Positions 23,670 to 31,386 of a DNA stretch of 56,557 nucleotides are shown piece by piece (the stretch's first letter is position 1; every line of letters starts with the position of its first letter). The notes under the pieces were generated by a model. It did not search any database. It saw only the letters and a list, made by a program, of their open reading frames with translations, and had not been told where the DNA came from. This DNA comes from Singulisphaera sp. GP187. Lineage in GTDB: Bacteria > Planctomycetota > GCA-002687715. Where the stretch lies: NCBI GenBank assembly GCA_945907755.1, contig CAMDTN010000015.1, forward strand, positions 1 to 56,557, written 5' to 3'. A program made the position numbers and the translations under genes.

Positions 23670-24790
23670 GGAGATAGCTCCTCGACCAGCGCCAACAGCT
23701 GCGTCGGCCCAGCAGCAAGACTCCGCAAAGTGTCGGCCACGGCGCGCAGCAAGCATTGCTGCCGGAGGGTGAAAGGGCAAGCCGCCACAGGCCGCTCTAA
23801 CAGCAGGGGTGCAAGTGCAGATCTTTCCAGCAGCAGGCGGCGCAATTGCGGCAGGCCTTCCCCGGTCTTCGCCGAAACCGCGAGGCTGTTGCAAGTTCGC
23901 GCACCACCTACTCCACCCAAGTCGCACTTATTGCGCACCCGCAGCGTCGGCCGTCCTTCTGCAAGCGCCTCAATTGCCGCGGTCACGGGAGCATCCGCTG
24001 CATCCAGCAGCACGATCAGGTCTGCATGCGCTGCCGCTGCGCGCGTCATCTCCCCCGCCGCATGCTCCAAACCGATGGCATCTGCGCCAAGGCCGGCCGC
24101 GTCCTGAAGTATCAACGGCCAGCCATCCACAGACAGCGCCATCGAGCGCATATCACGAGTGGTGCCGCGTTCCGCACTAATGATGGCGCGGTCTTCACCG
24201 ATCAGCGCATTCCACAGCGAAGACTTCCCCGCGTTCGGCGCGCCTAAGAGCAGTACGCGCGGCCCGTTCACCAAGGCAAGGCCGCACGCTGCACGCAGCA
24301 GAAGTTGATCGACCTGCGCAACGCACGCAGTTCGCTCTGCGGCGCACGGCGCGCCCGTTGCCAAATGGCGTAGTCGCAACACACATGCGACAAGTTCGTC
24401 GAAGGCCGGGCCATAAAGCAATTCCAATGTCTTTGTGCCCACTGCGGCTTGCGCAGCGCGCTCGCGTTCGCCAGACAAACTGATGCGGGGCGCAGCCTTC
24501 TCCTGCACACCCATGCTTCGCAACAACCCTTCAAGCGCGCGCGCCACCGCAACAGATCCATGGAGCGCAAGCTCTACGCGACCATCCCTATGCGGCCCTG
24601 CGATCATGATCTGATCGATGGCACCGTCCGCGCCATGAAGCACGCCAAGCTGCAAAGAACCAGATTCGGAAGGCCCCACGCGCAGTACTTTCGCAAGCAC
24701 TGCTGCGGTCTCGGCGCCGCTCAACGAGTACACCTGCAAGGCCGCAGCGCCGGGCGCGGTCAGGCGACTCCAGCAGCAATCAGGGTTCAT
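23666..24790 (-). CDS. MnmE-like GTPase without the C-terminal Cys motif
   Basis: 374 residues, shorter than MnmE (about 450). The N-terminal part resembles the MnmE folate-binding domain (VELALHGSVAVARALEGLL), followed by helices and a complete G domain: G1 GAPNAGKSS (183-191), G2 GTTRD, G3 DAAGL, G4 NKCD (287-290), then SAKTGEG. The MnmE C-terminal C-I-G-K motif is missing: the protein ends ALVEELSP. A normal mnmE is present at 47432-48751, so this is a paralogue that probably does not modify tRNA. It overlaps coaX by 11 bases and pyrB by 4, so the three are translationally linked. Confidence 0.8.
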   Translation of the reverse strand: MNPDCCWSRLTAPGAAALQVYSLSGAETAAVLAKVLRVGPSESGSLQLGVLHGADGAIDQIMIAGPHRDGRVELALHGSVAVARALEGLLRSMGVQEKAAPRISLSGERERAAQAAVGTKTLELLYGPAFDELVACVLRLRHLATGAPCAAERTACVAQVDQLLLRAACGLALVNGPRVLLLGAPNAGKSSLWNALIGEDRAIISAERGTTRDMRSMALSVDGWPLILQDAAGLGADAIGLEHAAGEMTRAAAAHADLIVLLDAADAPVTAAIEALAEGRPTLRVRNKCDLGGVGGARTCNSLAVSAKTGEGLPQLRRLLLERSALAPLLLERPVAACPFTLRQQCLLRAVADTLRSLAAGPTQLLALVEELSP

Positions 24791-25505
24791 CGCACCGCGC
24801 TAACCCGCGCAACACCAAGTGCTCATCGATGCGCATGGGCCCGCTCGCCTGGTTTGTGGACAGCACGCGCGCAGCAGCCGCTGCATCGCCGCCGCAGATC
24901 CACAAGGGCAATTCCGAGCCGCAGGCTGCGCGAGCGCGCTGCAGCGCTGCGCTGACGACGCCACTGAAAGCAACATCTAAGCCCAGCGCGACGCACTCGG
25001 CGGAAGTACGTGCTGGAAAACTCGCGGCCTCCGTTGGTAGAGGCAGCAGCGGGGCCGCTGTCGCCAAGCCGCGCGCCAACGCCGAGCGCCCTGGCGCGAT
25101 CAAGCCACCGCGGAATACGCCGTGCGCATCCACCCAGTCGAGCGTCAACGCCGTGCCAGCGCTAAGCACTAATGCGCCGCCAGGACTCAGCTGCCACGCT
25201 GCAAACGCTGCGGCTACGCGATCCATCCCTAAGGATTGCGGCGTGGCGTAGTCCAGACGCAGCGGACAAGGAATCTCGGCACCTAAGCAGCGCAACGGCA
25301 CCATGGACGCACGCTGCTGTGCAGCTTGCTTTAAGCGCTCAAGCGCCGCCGGCACCACCGACACAACCACGAGCTCAACCTCATCTTGGGGAAGCTGCGG
25401 TGCGTCGTCGCTGGGCCAAACGCTGATAATTTGCGGCGCCGAGCCGGAACAATCGGCCAGTTTCACACGCGAGTTGCCGATGTCGGCGTAGAGCCGCCGC
25501 GCCAT
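24780..25505 (-). CDS. coaX: Type III pantothenate kinase
   Basis: First step of coenzyme A synthesis, ATP-dependent phosphorylation of pantothenate. 241 residues, normal for the CoaX family. ASKHA-fold motifs: YADIGNSRVKLA (phosphate 1), LGMDRVAAAFAA (pantothenate-binding), VLSAGTALTLDWVD (phosphate 2) and FRGGLIAPGRSAL; WICGGDAAA near the C-terminus is the adenosine motif. It overlaps the start of the MnmE-like GTPase and follows the GspC-like gene by 9 bases. Confidence 0.93.
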   Translation of the reverse strand: MARRLYADIGNSRVKLADCSGSAPQIISVWPSDDAPQLPQDEVELVVVSVVPAALERLKQAAQQRASMVPLRCLGAEIPCPLRLDYATPQSLGMDRVAAAFAAWQLSPGGALVLSAGTALTLDWVDAHGVFRGGLIAPGRSALARGLATAAPLLPLPTEAASFPARTSAECVALGLDVAFSGVVSAALQRARAACGSELPLWICGGDAAAAARVLSTNQASGPMRIDEHLVLRGLARCDEP

Positions 25506-25514
25506 GCAAGCCTC

Positions 25515-26462
25515 TCAGCGCCGCGGAACCACCACGGTACGCGTCATGGTCACGCCCTTGCGGCGAAAACGAGCTTCAAAGCGTGTGGTCTGCGGGTTGT
25601 TTTTTGCATAGGCGATGACATCGGCCTTGGAGGTCATGCGCACGCCGTTGACAGACTCAAGGACATCGCCTTCTTCTGCGCCCCCACGCCGCAGCACATT
25701 GTCTGCTGGGATGGTGTCCATCTTCACCGCCGACTTGCCATCCTCGAGGGTTTCGGATGAGAAGCGCACACCATCCAGCGAAGCCTCGCCCTTTTCAGCG
25801 AGAGCACGCACGCCCATCTCGGTCACAGTGATGGTTGTTGGCTTGGCGACTTGCCATTCGATCCAAGTTCCGGTGTTGGCATCCACGGGCCCGACGACCT
25901 TCGGTGCGGCTGGGCCTCCCGAGGGAGCGGCGATCACCAACGGCTCTGGCTCCAATGCAATCTCGCGGCCATCAGAGTTGAAGATGACGCGACCGGTTTC
26001 GATCTTTTTCACCACCGCACCACTGGCCCACTCCACCACATGACCTTCCATGTATGGGAGTAACGGCTCGGTGACGCTTGCCACCGCCGCGCCCTTGCGC
26101 GCGAAGTAGGCCATCGAAGGCGGGTCGCCCTCGGAGTACTGAATCAGCAGCACCTTCAGCAGAGTTTCCACCGGCGCCTTGGGCGGCGCCACTGGGGTGT
26201 TGTTGGCAGTCGCTGCAACCACTTCCTTCTTGGGCCACAGCACGCCTTCTGTGATGGCACCGCCGTAGTCGATTTTGCGCTTGCCCGTGACGCCTTCCGG
26301 CTTGATCACCGCCAGTTTGCGCATCACTTCAGCGATGTACGCCTGATTCTCACCAGAGCGCGCACTCTTCTCTTCGACGACATTCCAAATCACCAAACCG
26401 ATGGCCAGAACAAGCAGGATATCGCAAGCCATCAGGAGCGTGCGCAGTGAGGAGATTTTCAT
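25515..26462 (-). CDS. GspC-like inner-membrane protein with PDZ domain
   Basis: 315 residues. One membrane anchor (about 9-27, LLMACDILLVLAIGLVIW), a periplasmic homology-region-like segment (about 130-180: SVTEPLLPYMEG, IETGRVIFNSDGREIALE), and a C-terminal PDZ-like domain (about 235-310: MDTIPADNVLRRGGAEEGDV, LESVNGVRM). This is the layout of GspC, which links the inner-membrane platform of a type II secretion system to the secretin. It lies beside pilT2 and, with pilMN, pilOP and the secretin upstream, probably belongs to the same trans-envelope machine. No ribosome site is seen before the ATG. Confidence 0.7.
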   Translation of the reverse strand: MKISSLRTLLMACDILLVLAIGLVIWNVVEEKSARSGENQAYIAEVMRKLAVIKPEGVTGKRKIDYGGAITEGVLWPKKEVVAATANNTPVAPPKAPVETLLKVLLIQYSEGDPPSMAYFARKGAAVASVTEPLLPYMEGHVVEWASGAVVKKIETGRVIFNSDGREIALEPEPLVIAAPSGGPAAPKVVGPVDANTGTWIEWQVAKPTTITVTEMGVRALAEKGEASLDGVRFSSETLEDGKSAVKMDTIPADNVLRRGGAEEGDVLESVNGVRMTSKADVIAYAKNNPQTTRFEARFRRKGVTMTRTVVVPRR

Positions 26463-26477
26463 GGGATTGACGGGCTC

Positions 26478-26506
26478 ATCGTAGTGGCGGAGGCGAAAGG
26501 CATCAA
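26478..26506 (-). promoter_or_regulatory. Promoter for the gspC-like / coaX / GTPase / pyrB group
   Basis: TTGATG, a 17-base spacer and TACGAT, 15 bases before the ATG. Nearly the same as the tRNA-Cys promoter. It would give a leader of only about 8 bases. Confidence 0.45.
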
Positions 26507-26545
26507 CGGGTGAGCCTCGGACGCCGCACTCGCTGATAACTTCCC

Positions 26546-27652
26546 TCAGCGCGCTGGAGCGGAGCGGCGCTCGCTGCCGCGACTGACGCCGCGTAGCAGC
26601 AGGCGCAAGTCGTCAGGGGCATCGGAGGCGCCAATCGCTTCGTCCGCAGTGACCATGCCTTCGTCAACCAGCGTCTTCAGCGCCATGTTGAACGTCTGCG
26701 TCCCGTACTGCACCGCACCGTCTTGCAGGGCGTGTTCGAGGTCTTTGGTGCGGCCAAGACGCAAGATTTCCCGGACGCGCGGGGTGGCCAATAGAACTTC
26801 TGTAGCCGGAACGCGCCGTCCAGTGGACACCGAGGCCACCAGTCGCTGGCTCACCACCCCTTCCAGCACCAGCGACAACTGCAAGCGCACCAGTTCGTGC
26901 TGGTGCGGCGGAAAAAACGTCATGATGCGTTCGACGGTCTGCATCGCATTCACGGTGTGCATGGTCGACAGCACCAAGTGCCCCGTCTCTGCAGCCGCAA
27001 GCGCGGCTTCCATGCTCTCGGAATCGCGGATCTCGCCCAACATCACCACGTCGGGGGCTTCGCGCATGGCCGCGCGCAACCCTTGGCGCCAATCCACCAT
27101 GTCCACACCCACTTCGCGTTGATGCACGATGGCGGGGCCATCGCTGAAACGGAATTCCACCGGATCTTCCAGTGTGATCACGTGCACCGCTCGCGCCGAA
27201 GTAATCGCATTAACCAACGAAGCGAGAGTGGTGGACTTTCCTGAACCCGTCACGCCAGTGATCAGCACCAAACCGCGCTGCAGTTTGGCGAAGGATTCAA
27301 ACTGTCGCTCTGGAAGATGGAGCGTTCGGAACGAGGGCACATGCGCCTTCACTTGGCGCAGCACCAGCCCCACGCCACCACTGTGACGAAACGCATTCAC
27401 GCGGTAGCGCGCCAGGCCCGTGCGTTCGAACGCGAAGTCGCAATCCCCAGTGGTTTTCACGCGTGTGGCTGCATCCTTGGGGCCGAGCGTTTCCACCAAT
27501 TGCAGCAATTCTGCTGCGTTGGGAGGCGCCATTTGCGTGAAGACAACGCGCCCATCCACCTTGAAGGCGGGGCAGACGTCACTCTTCAAGAGAATGTCCG
27601 ATGCGTCCTTGAGTGCCGCGGCGGCAAGGACTGCGTCAAAATCGAAACCCAT
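26546..27652 (-). CDS. PilT/PilU-type retraction ATPase (copy 2)
   Basis: 368 residues. Walker A GVTGSGKSTT, Asp box LEDPVEF, Walker B PDVVMLGEIRDSE, His box LVLSTMHTVNAMQTVERIM. The C-terminal end (GTQTFNMALKTLVDEGMV) is PilT/PilU-like. It differs clearly from copy 1 at 14587 in the N-terminal domain (DASDILLKSDVCPAFKVDGR), so the pair may act as PilT and PilU, or drive two different machines. GGAG lies 8 bases before the ATG. It follows obg by 70 bases and precedes the GspC-like gene by 83. Confidence 0.9.
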   Translation of the reverse strand: MGFDFDAVLAAAALKDASDILLKSDVCPAFKVDGRVVFTQMAPPNAAELLQLVETLGPKDAATRVKTTGDCDFAFERTGLARYRVNAFRHSGGVGLVLRQVKAHVPSFRTLHLPERQFESFAKLQRGLVLITGVTGSGKSTTLASLVNAITSARAVHVITLEDPVEFRFSDGPAIVHQREVGVDMVDWRQGLRAAMREAPDVVMLGEIRDSESMEAALAAAETGHLVLSTMHTVNAMQTVERIMTFFPPHQHELVRLQLSLVLEGVVSQRLVASVSTGRRVPATEVLLATPRVREILRLGRTKDLEHALQDGAVQYGTQTFNMALKTLVDEGMVTADEAIGASDAPDDLRLLLRGVSRGSERRSAPAR

Positions 27653-27722
27653 GGGGCGCGCTCCGTGCCCCTTATCGACCGAGGCGCGAGCGTGGAAAAC
27701 CTTCCCGAGGGCGCGGCTTGGC

Positions 27723-28724
27723 CTAGGCCTCGGGAGGGTGGATCAAAAGCCAGCACGCTTCCAGCAACTCGGAGACACCGCTGCCGCTGAGTGCGCTGAT
27801 CACGTGGCCCTTGCCACCAAGAATGCTGTCCAATTCTGCGGCCAGCGCTTGCGGGTCGACCACTTGGTCGGACTTCGAATAAACCGTCAAGCGTGGCCGG
27901 TCCAGCAGGCCTTGGCCGAAACGCGCCAATTCGCCCAACACTGTGCGCGCCTCTGCGGCCGTGCGTTCGACATTCTCGTCGGCAGGCAGTTCGATCATGT
28001 GCAGCAACACGCGCGTGCGTTCGATATGACGCAAGAAGCGATCGCCCAACCCCACCCCAACACTGGCACCCTCGATGAGGCCAGGAATGTCCATCATGAC
28101 GAAGCGCCGATAGCCCGGCATTTCGACGATGCCCGGGTGCGGGTGCAGCGTGGTAAAGGGGTAGTCCGCAATCTTTGGCGTGGCCGCAGACACCTTGGTG
28201 ATCAGTGTCGACTTGCCCGCGTTGGGCATGCCCACCAGTCCCACGTCGCCGATGAGCTTCAATTCCAAGCGCAAGGTGCAGCTTTCGCCGCGGCGCCCGC
28301 GCTCCGCTTTGCGTGGGGTTTGGTTGGTGGACGATTTGAACGCGGTGTTGCCGCGCCCGCCGCGCCCGCCGCGCGCCACGACCACTTCGTCGCCAGGCAG
28401 TGCGAGGTCCTTCAGCACCACGCCGCTATCCGCATCGATGACGATGGTGCCCACAGGCACGCGCACCACTAGCCCATCCCCGTCCTTGCCAGCGCAATTC
28501 GCACCGCCACCATTTTCGCCGGTGCGCGCGCGTAGGTGCGGCGAGCGCACGAGATCTAACAGAGTGTTTTCCGATTCGTCGGCGTGCAAGACCACATCGC
28601 CGCCGCGACCGCCATCGCCACCAGAGGGTCCGCCCTTGGGAACGTAGATTTCGCGCCGGAACGCAACGGCCCCGTCACCTCCGTTGCCGGCCTGCACGAG
28701 AAGTCTCGCTTCGTCACGGAACAT
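27723..28724 (-). CDS. obg: GTPase Obg (CgtA)
   Basis: Ribosome-associated GTPase needed for 50S subunit maturation and stress control. 333 residues. N-terminal glycine-rich Obg fold (MFRDEARLLVQAGNGGDGAV, KGGPSGGDGGRGGDV), then the G domain: G1 GMPNAGKSTL, G3 DIPGLIEGAS, G4 SKSD. It has no long C-terminal extension. AAAGGAG lies 10 bases before the ATG. The order rplU-rpmA-obg is widely conserved and present here, with a hairpin between rpmA and obg. Confidence 0.95.
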   Translation of the reverse strand: MFRDEARLLVQAGNGGDGAVAFRREIYVPKGGPSGGDGGRGGDVVLHADESENTLLDLVRSPHLRARTGENGGGANCAGKDGDGLVVRVPVGTIVIDADSGVVLKDLALPGDEVVVARGGRGGRGNTAFKSSTNQTPRKAERGRRGESCTLRLELKLIGDVGLVGMPNAGKSTLITKVSAATPKIADYPFTTLHPHPGIVEMPGYRRFVMMDIPGLIEGASVGVGLGDRFLRHIERTRVLLHMIELPADENVERTAAEARTVLGELARFGQGLLDRPRLTVYSKSDQVVDPQALAAELDSILGGKGHVISALSGSGVSELLEACWLLIHPPEA

Positions 28725-28753
28725 TAGGCGGTGGCTCCTTTAAAACGCACAAA

Positions 28754-28786
28754 GGCCGACGCTGACGCAGTGCGCCCCCGTCGGCC
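28754..28786 (-). terminator. Attenuator/terminator between rpmA and obg
   Basis: GGCCGACG and CGTCGGCC pair perfectly over 8 bp around a 17-base loop and are followed by TTTGTGCGTTTT. As obg has no obvious promoter of its own, partial read-through is likely, lowering obg below rplU-rpmA. Confidence 0.55.
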
Positions 28787-28798
28787 CAATAGTGCGAT

Positions 28799-29041
28799 TC
28801 AGTTCGGCAGAACGGAGATGCGGCTGCGCGTCCCGAAAGTCACCTTGCCGTCGCTGAGCGCGTAAAGCGTGAAGTCGCGGCCCATGCCAACGTTGCGGCC
28901 GGGGTGAAACACCGTCCCGCATTGGCGCACGATGATGTTGCCGGCAACGACAGCTTCGCCGCCGAATTTCTTGACCCCGCGGAACTGCGGATTACTATCG
29001 CGACCGTTCCGAGTGGAGCCTTGTCCTTTTTTGTGGGCCAT
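28799..29041 (-). CDS. rpmA: Ribosomal protein bL27
   Basis: Large-subunit protein near the peptidyl transferase centre. 80 residues, starting [20 protein letters not shown], the classic L27 N-terminus with no cleaved extension of the Firmicutes type. [18 protein letters not shown] and [17 protein letters not shown] follow. GAGGGGG lies 5 bases before ATG 29041. It lies 10 bases after rplU. Confidence 0.97.
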   Translation of the reverse strand: MAHKKGQGSTRNGRDSNPQFRGVKKFGGEAVVAGNIIVRQCGTVFHPGRNVGMGRDFTLYALSDGKVTFGTRSRISVLPN

Positions 29042-29051
29042 TGTGTCCCCC

Positions 29052-29366
29052 TCAGCCGGCGATGCCGGTGATCTCAATTTCGGTGTAGTGCTGACGATGC
29101 CCCGTGCGCTTACGGCTGTGCTTCCGCACGCGGTAGAAAGACGGGTTGAGCTTCACACCCTTGACGAGGGGCGAAACCACCTTGGCCTCTACCGTGGCAC
29201 CGGCCACGAACGGGGTGCCGACGCGCGTGGCGCCGTCGCCCGCCACAAGGCAGACTTGGTCAAACGTGACTTGGCTGTTTTCAGCCACCTCACGGAAGTG
29301 GATGCGAAGGCGCTGGCCTTGCTCAACGCGGTATTGATGACCGCCGTCTTTGATAATCGCGTACAT
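29052..29366 (-). CDS. rplU: Ribosomal protein bL21
   Basis: Large-subunit protein binding 23S rRNA. 104 residues beginning [17 protein letters not shown] with the C-terminal signature [21 protein letters not shown] 29366 is used because it matches the family N-terminus; an in-frame ATG 8 codons upstream is unlikely. It is the first gene of the rplU-rpmA-obg operon, with a promoter at 29409-29437 in the 86-base gap after RNase E/G. Confidence 0.97.
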   Translation of the reverse strand: MYAIIKDGGHQYRVEQGQRLRIHFREVAENSQVTFDQVCLVAGDGATRVGTPFVAGATVEAKVVSPLVKGVKLNPSFYRVRKHSRKRTGHRQHYTEIEITGIAG

Positions 29367-29408
29367 AGGTGTCCTCAAGAGCCGGCACATGGCCAGGATG
29401 GGAGAGGC

Positions 29409-29437
29409 AGGTTAGCCAGCCGGATGGTGGCTTTCAA
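29409..29437 (-). promoter_or_regulatory. Promoter for rplU-rpmA-obg
   Basis: TTGAAA (five of six), a 17-base spacer and TAACCT, giving a leader of about 35 bases before rplU. The -10 resembles the TAACTT boxes at 4736 and 11996. Confidence 0.45.
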
Positions 29438-29452
29438 CCGCCAAAAACCAGC

Positions 29453-30943
29453 CTACTTCAGGCGCTGAATCTCGTAGTCCTCGGTGCCGAGGTCGTGGTC
29501 CCCCACCACCAGGATGGGTTTGCCGTAGGCCTCCTCGATTTGCTTGATCTTCTCTGACTTGTTGCGCTTGATGAAATCCGCCACGCGCACGTTGGCCCGC
29601 ACGCGAACGCGCCTAGCCCGATTGCGGAAACAAATATCGATCACCTCGCGCATGATCTTCAACCCGATGGAATCCACCGTGCGCACAAAGCCGCTGCCCT
29701 TGCAGTGGGTGCAGGGCAAGGCGTTGCTGCGGTGCAAACTGGGGCGCACGCGCTGCCGCGTCATTTCCACCATGCCGAAGGGGCTGATGCGCGCGATTTT
29801 CATGCGCTCCTTGTGATCCTTCAACTGCTCCCGAAGAGCGCGCTCGACATCGCGCTTGTGCCCTTCGTCTTGCATGTCGATGAAATCGTTGACGATCACC
29901 CCGCCCAAGTCGCGCAGGCGCAACTGGCGCGCGATCTCTTCAACCGCTTCCATGTTGGTGCGGAAGGCTGTGTCTTCGAGTTCGCCTTCCTCGCGGTTCT
30001 TGCCCGAGTTCACATCGATGGCCACCAGTGCTTCGGTTTGATCGATCACCAGCGAACCGCCGCTCTTCAGCGTGATCTTGCGCGCGAATACCTTCTCAAT
30101 CTTGTCTTCCAACCCCATCGCGTGAAACAGCGGGCGCCCATCTGTGTACAGGCGCACACGATCAACTTGCTCCGCCATCACTGCGCGTAAGAAATCTTGC
30201 GCCTTGTTGAACACTGCTTCGTTGTCCACCACGACTTCTTTGACATCGGCAGTGAACACATCGCGGATGGTGCGCACCACCAAGTCGCTGTCTTGATAGA
30301 CCAGCGTCGGCGCGCGTTCGCTGCGCACTCGCTTGACGATGGTGTTCCACAACTTCATCAAGTACTCGAGATCCTTCTCGAGTTCTGGACGATTGCGACC
30401 AATTCCTGCAGTGCGGATGATCGTGCCCATGCCTTCCGGCGGATCGATCTCTTCCAGAATAAGTTTGAGGCGCTGGCGTTCTACTGGGTCTTCAATTTTC
30501 TTGGACACACCTGAGCGCGTCAGACTGGGCATCAGCACGAGGTAGCGCCCAGGAATGCTCAAGTATGTCGTGAGCGTCGAGCCCTTCTTGCCAATGCCGT
30601 CCTTGGTGATCTGCACCAACACTTCTTGGCCTTTGCTCACATACTCTTGGATATTGCGCTTCTCGCTGCGGCGGATGCGATCTGGCGGCATATCCCGGTT
30701 GTTCTGCCGGTACATGGGCAAGATATCGCTGGCGTGCAAGAAACCGTTACGGTCGCCACCGAAGTCCACGAAGGCGGCACCGATACTAGGCTCGATGTTG
30801 GTGACCACACCTTTGTAGATGTTGCCTAGGAAGGTCGTAGCGGAGGCACGCTCGATGTAGATTTCTTCGAGGCGGCCATCACACACGATGGCAATGCGGA
30901 TCTCTTCGCTGTCTTCCGCGTTGATGTAGATAGTGCGTTCCAT
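29453..30943 (-). CDS. rng: Ribonuclease E/G
   Basis: Endoribonuclease that starts mRNA decay and processes rRNA/tRNA precursors. 496 residues: the catalytic core without the long scaffold arm of RNase E. N-terminal [20 protein letters not shown]1 domain ([31 protein letters not shown]), DNase I-like catalytic region ([21 protein letters not shown]) and the zinc-link CTHCKGSG (C-x2-C) that joins dimers. AAGGAGG lies 4 bases before ATG 30943, which is chosen over upstream starts. A 440-base leader region precedes it. Confidence 0.95.
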   Translation of the reverse strand: MERTIYINAEDSEEIRIAIVCDGRLEEIYIERASATTFLGNIYKGVVTNIEPSIGAAFVDFGGDRNGFLHASDILPMYRQNNRDMPPDRIRRSEKRNIQEYVSKGQEVLVQITKDGIGKKGSTLTTYLSIPGRYLVLMPSLTRSGVSKKIEDPVERQRLKLILEEIDPPEGMGTIIRTAGIGRNRPELEKDLEYLMKLWNTIVKRVRSERAPTLVYQDSDLVVRTIRDVFTADVKEVVVDNEAVFNKAQDFLRAVMAEQVDRVRLYTDGRPLFHAMGLEDKIEKVFARKITLKSGGSLVIDQTEALVAIDVNSGKNREEGELEDTAFRTNMEAVEEIARQLRLRDLGGVIVNDFIDMQDEGHKRDVERALREQLKDHKERMKIARISPFGMVEMTRQRVRPSLHRSNALPCTHCKGSGFVRTVDSIGLKIMREVIDICFRNRARRVRVRANVRVADFIKRNKSEKIKQIEEAYGKPILVVGDHDLGTEDYEIQRLK

Positions 30944-31341
30944 GGGCCCTCCTTGCGGAGTGACGATGCGAGGCATCGCCGCCGAACGGAACGCACGGAT
31001 CGCTGGCCCGGAGGCGCGAGGTGGAATCAGAGGGTCAGAGACAGACTCTTGGCAGCTCGCTGGAGCGAAGCAACTTCTGGATGCGGGCTGCGGTGATCAT
31101 GGTGCCTACTGGTTTCCTACTGAATCCTGCTGCATGAGCCATAACTGCTGGCCCATGTTGGTCCCCACGCTCCGGTCTGGCGACCCCCGGTGCACTCACG
31201 GGCGCACATGCGCCCGGCACAACCGGAGCCTCCGAACCGGCACTTGTCTGGTCTTGCGCGCGCCTTGAGCGAATGGCTCTTAGCGGCCCTGAGCTGTCTC
31301 AGGAACGAGGACCGAGCTTGCGGGCTCAATCCCCCTTGCCG
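30944..31341 (-). promoter_or_regulatory. Long structured leader of RNase E/G, or a separate small RNA
   Basis: The only gap above 300 bases in the window, with no convincing gene. From the promoter at 31348-31376 the RNA would run about 400 bases to the RNase start. Within it, GGTCC-CGTTCC (31302-31313) can pair with GGAGCG-GGACC (31160-31173) as an 11-bp closing stem around about 130 bases, which contain hairpins CCTGAG/CTCAGG (31288-31303) and GGGCGCA/TGCGCCC (31200-31215). TGAGCC/GGCTCA can extend the stem. E. coli rne has a comparably long autoregulatory leader. No match to SRP RNA, RNase P RNA or tmRNA was recognised. Confidence 0.4.
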
Positions 31342-31347
31342 TCACCA

Positions 31348-31376
31348 TCTATAGCCCGAAACAACTTCCGCGGCAA
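31348..31376 (-). promoter_or_regulatory. Promoter directly after the secretin gene
   Basis: TTGCCG, a 17-base spacer and TATAGA, starting 11 bases past the secretin stop. It reads into the structured region before RNase E/G. Confidence 0.5.
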
Positions 31377-31386
31377 GCGCCGGGGC

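Noticed and set aside
27420-28472. 350-codon open frame on the plus strand
   Set aside because: Antisense to obg and pilT2, both certain.
31035-31220. 61-codon minus-strand frame in the leader before RNase E/G
   Set aside because: No ribosome site, no family resemblance, and it lies inside the predicted structured RNA.
31160-31313. Candidate SRP RNA, RNase P RNA or tmRNA
   Set aside because: The conserved sequences of these RNAs (for example GAGGAAAGTCC of RNase P RNA or the GNAR/GGAAG SRP loop) are absent; kept only as an unidentified structured RNA or leader.
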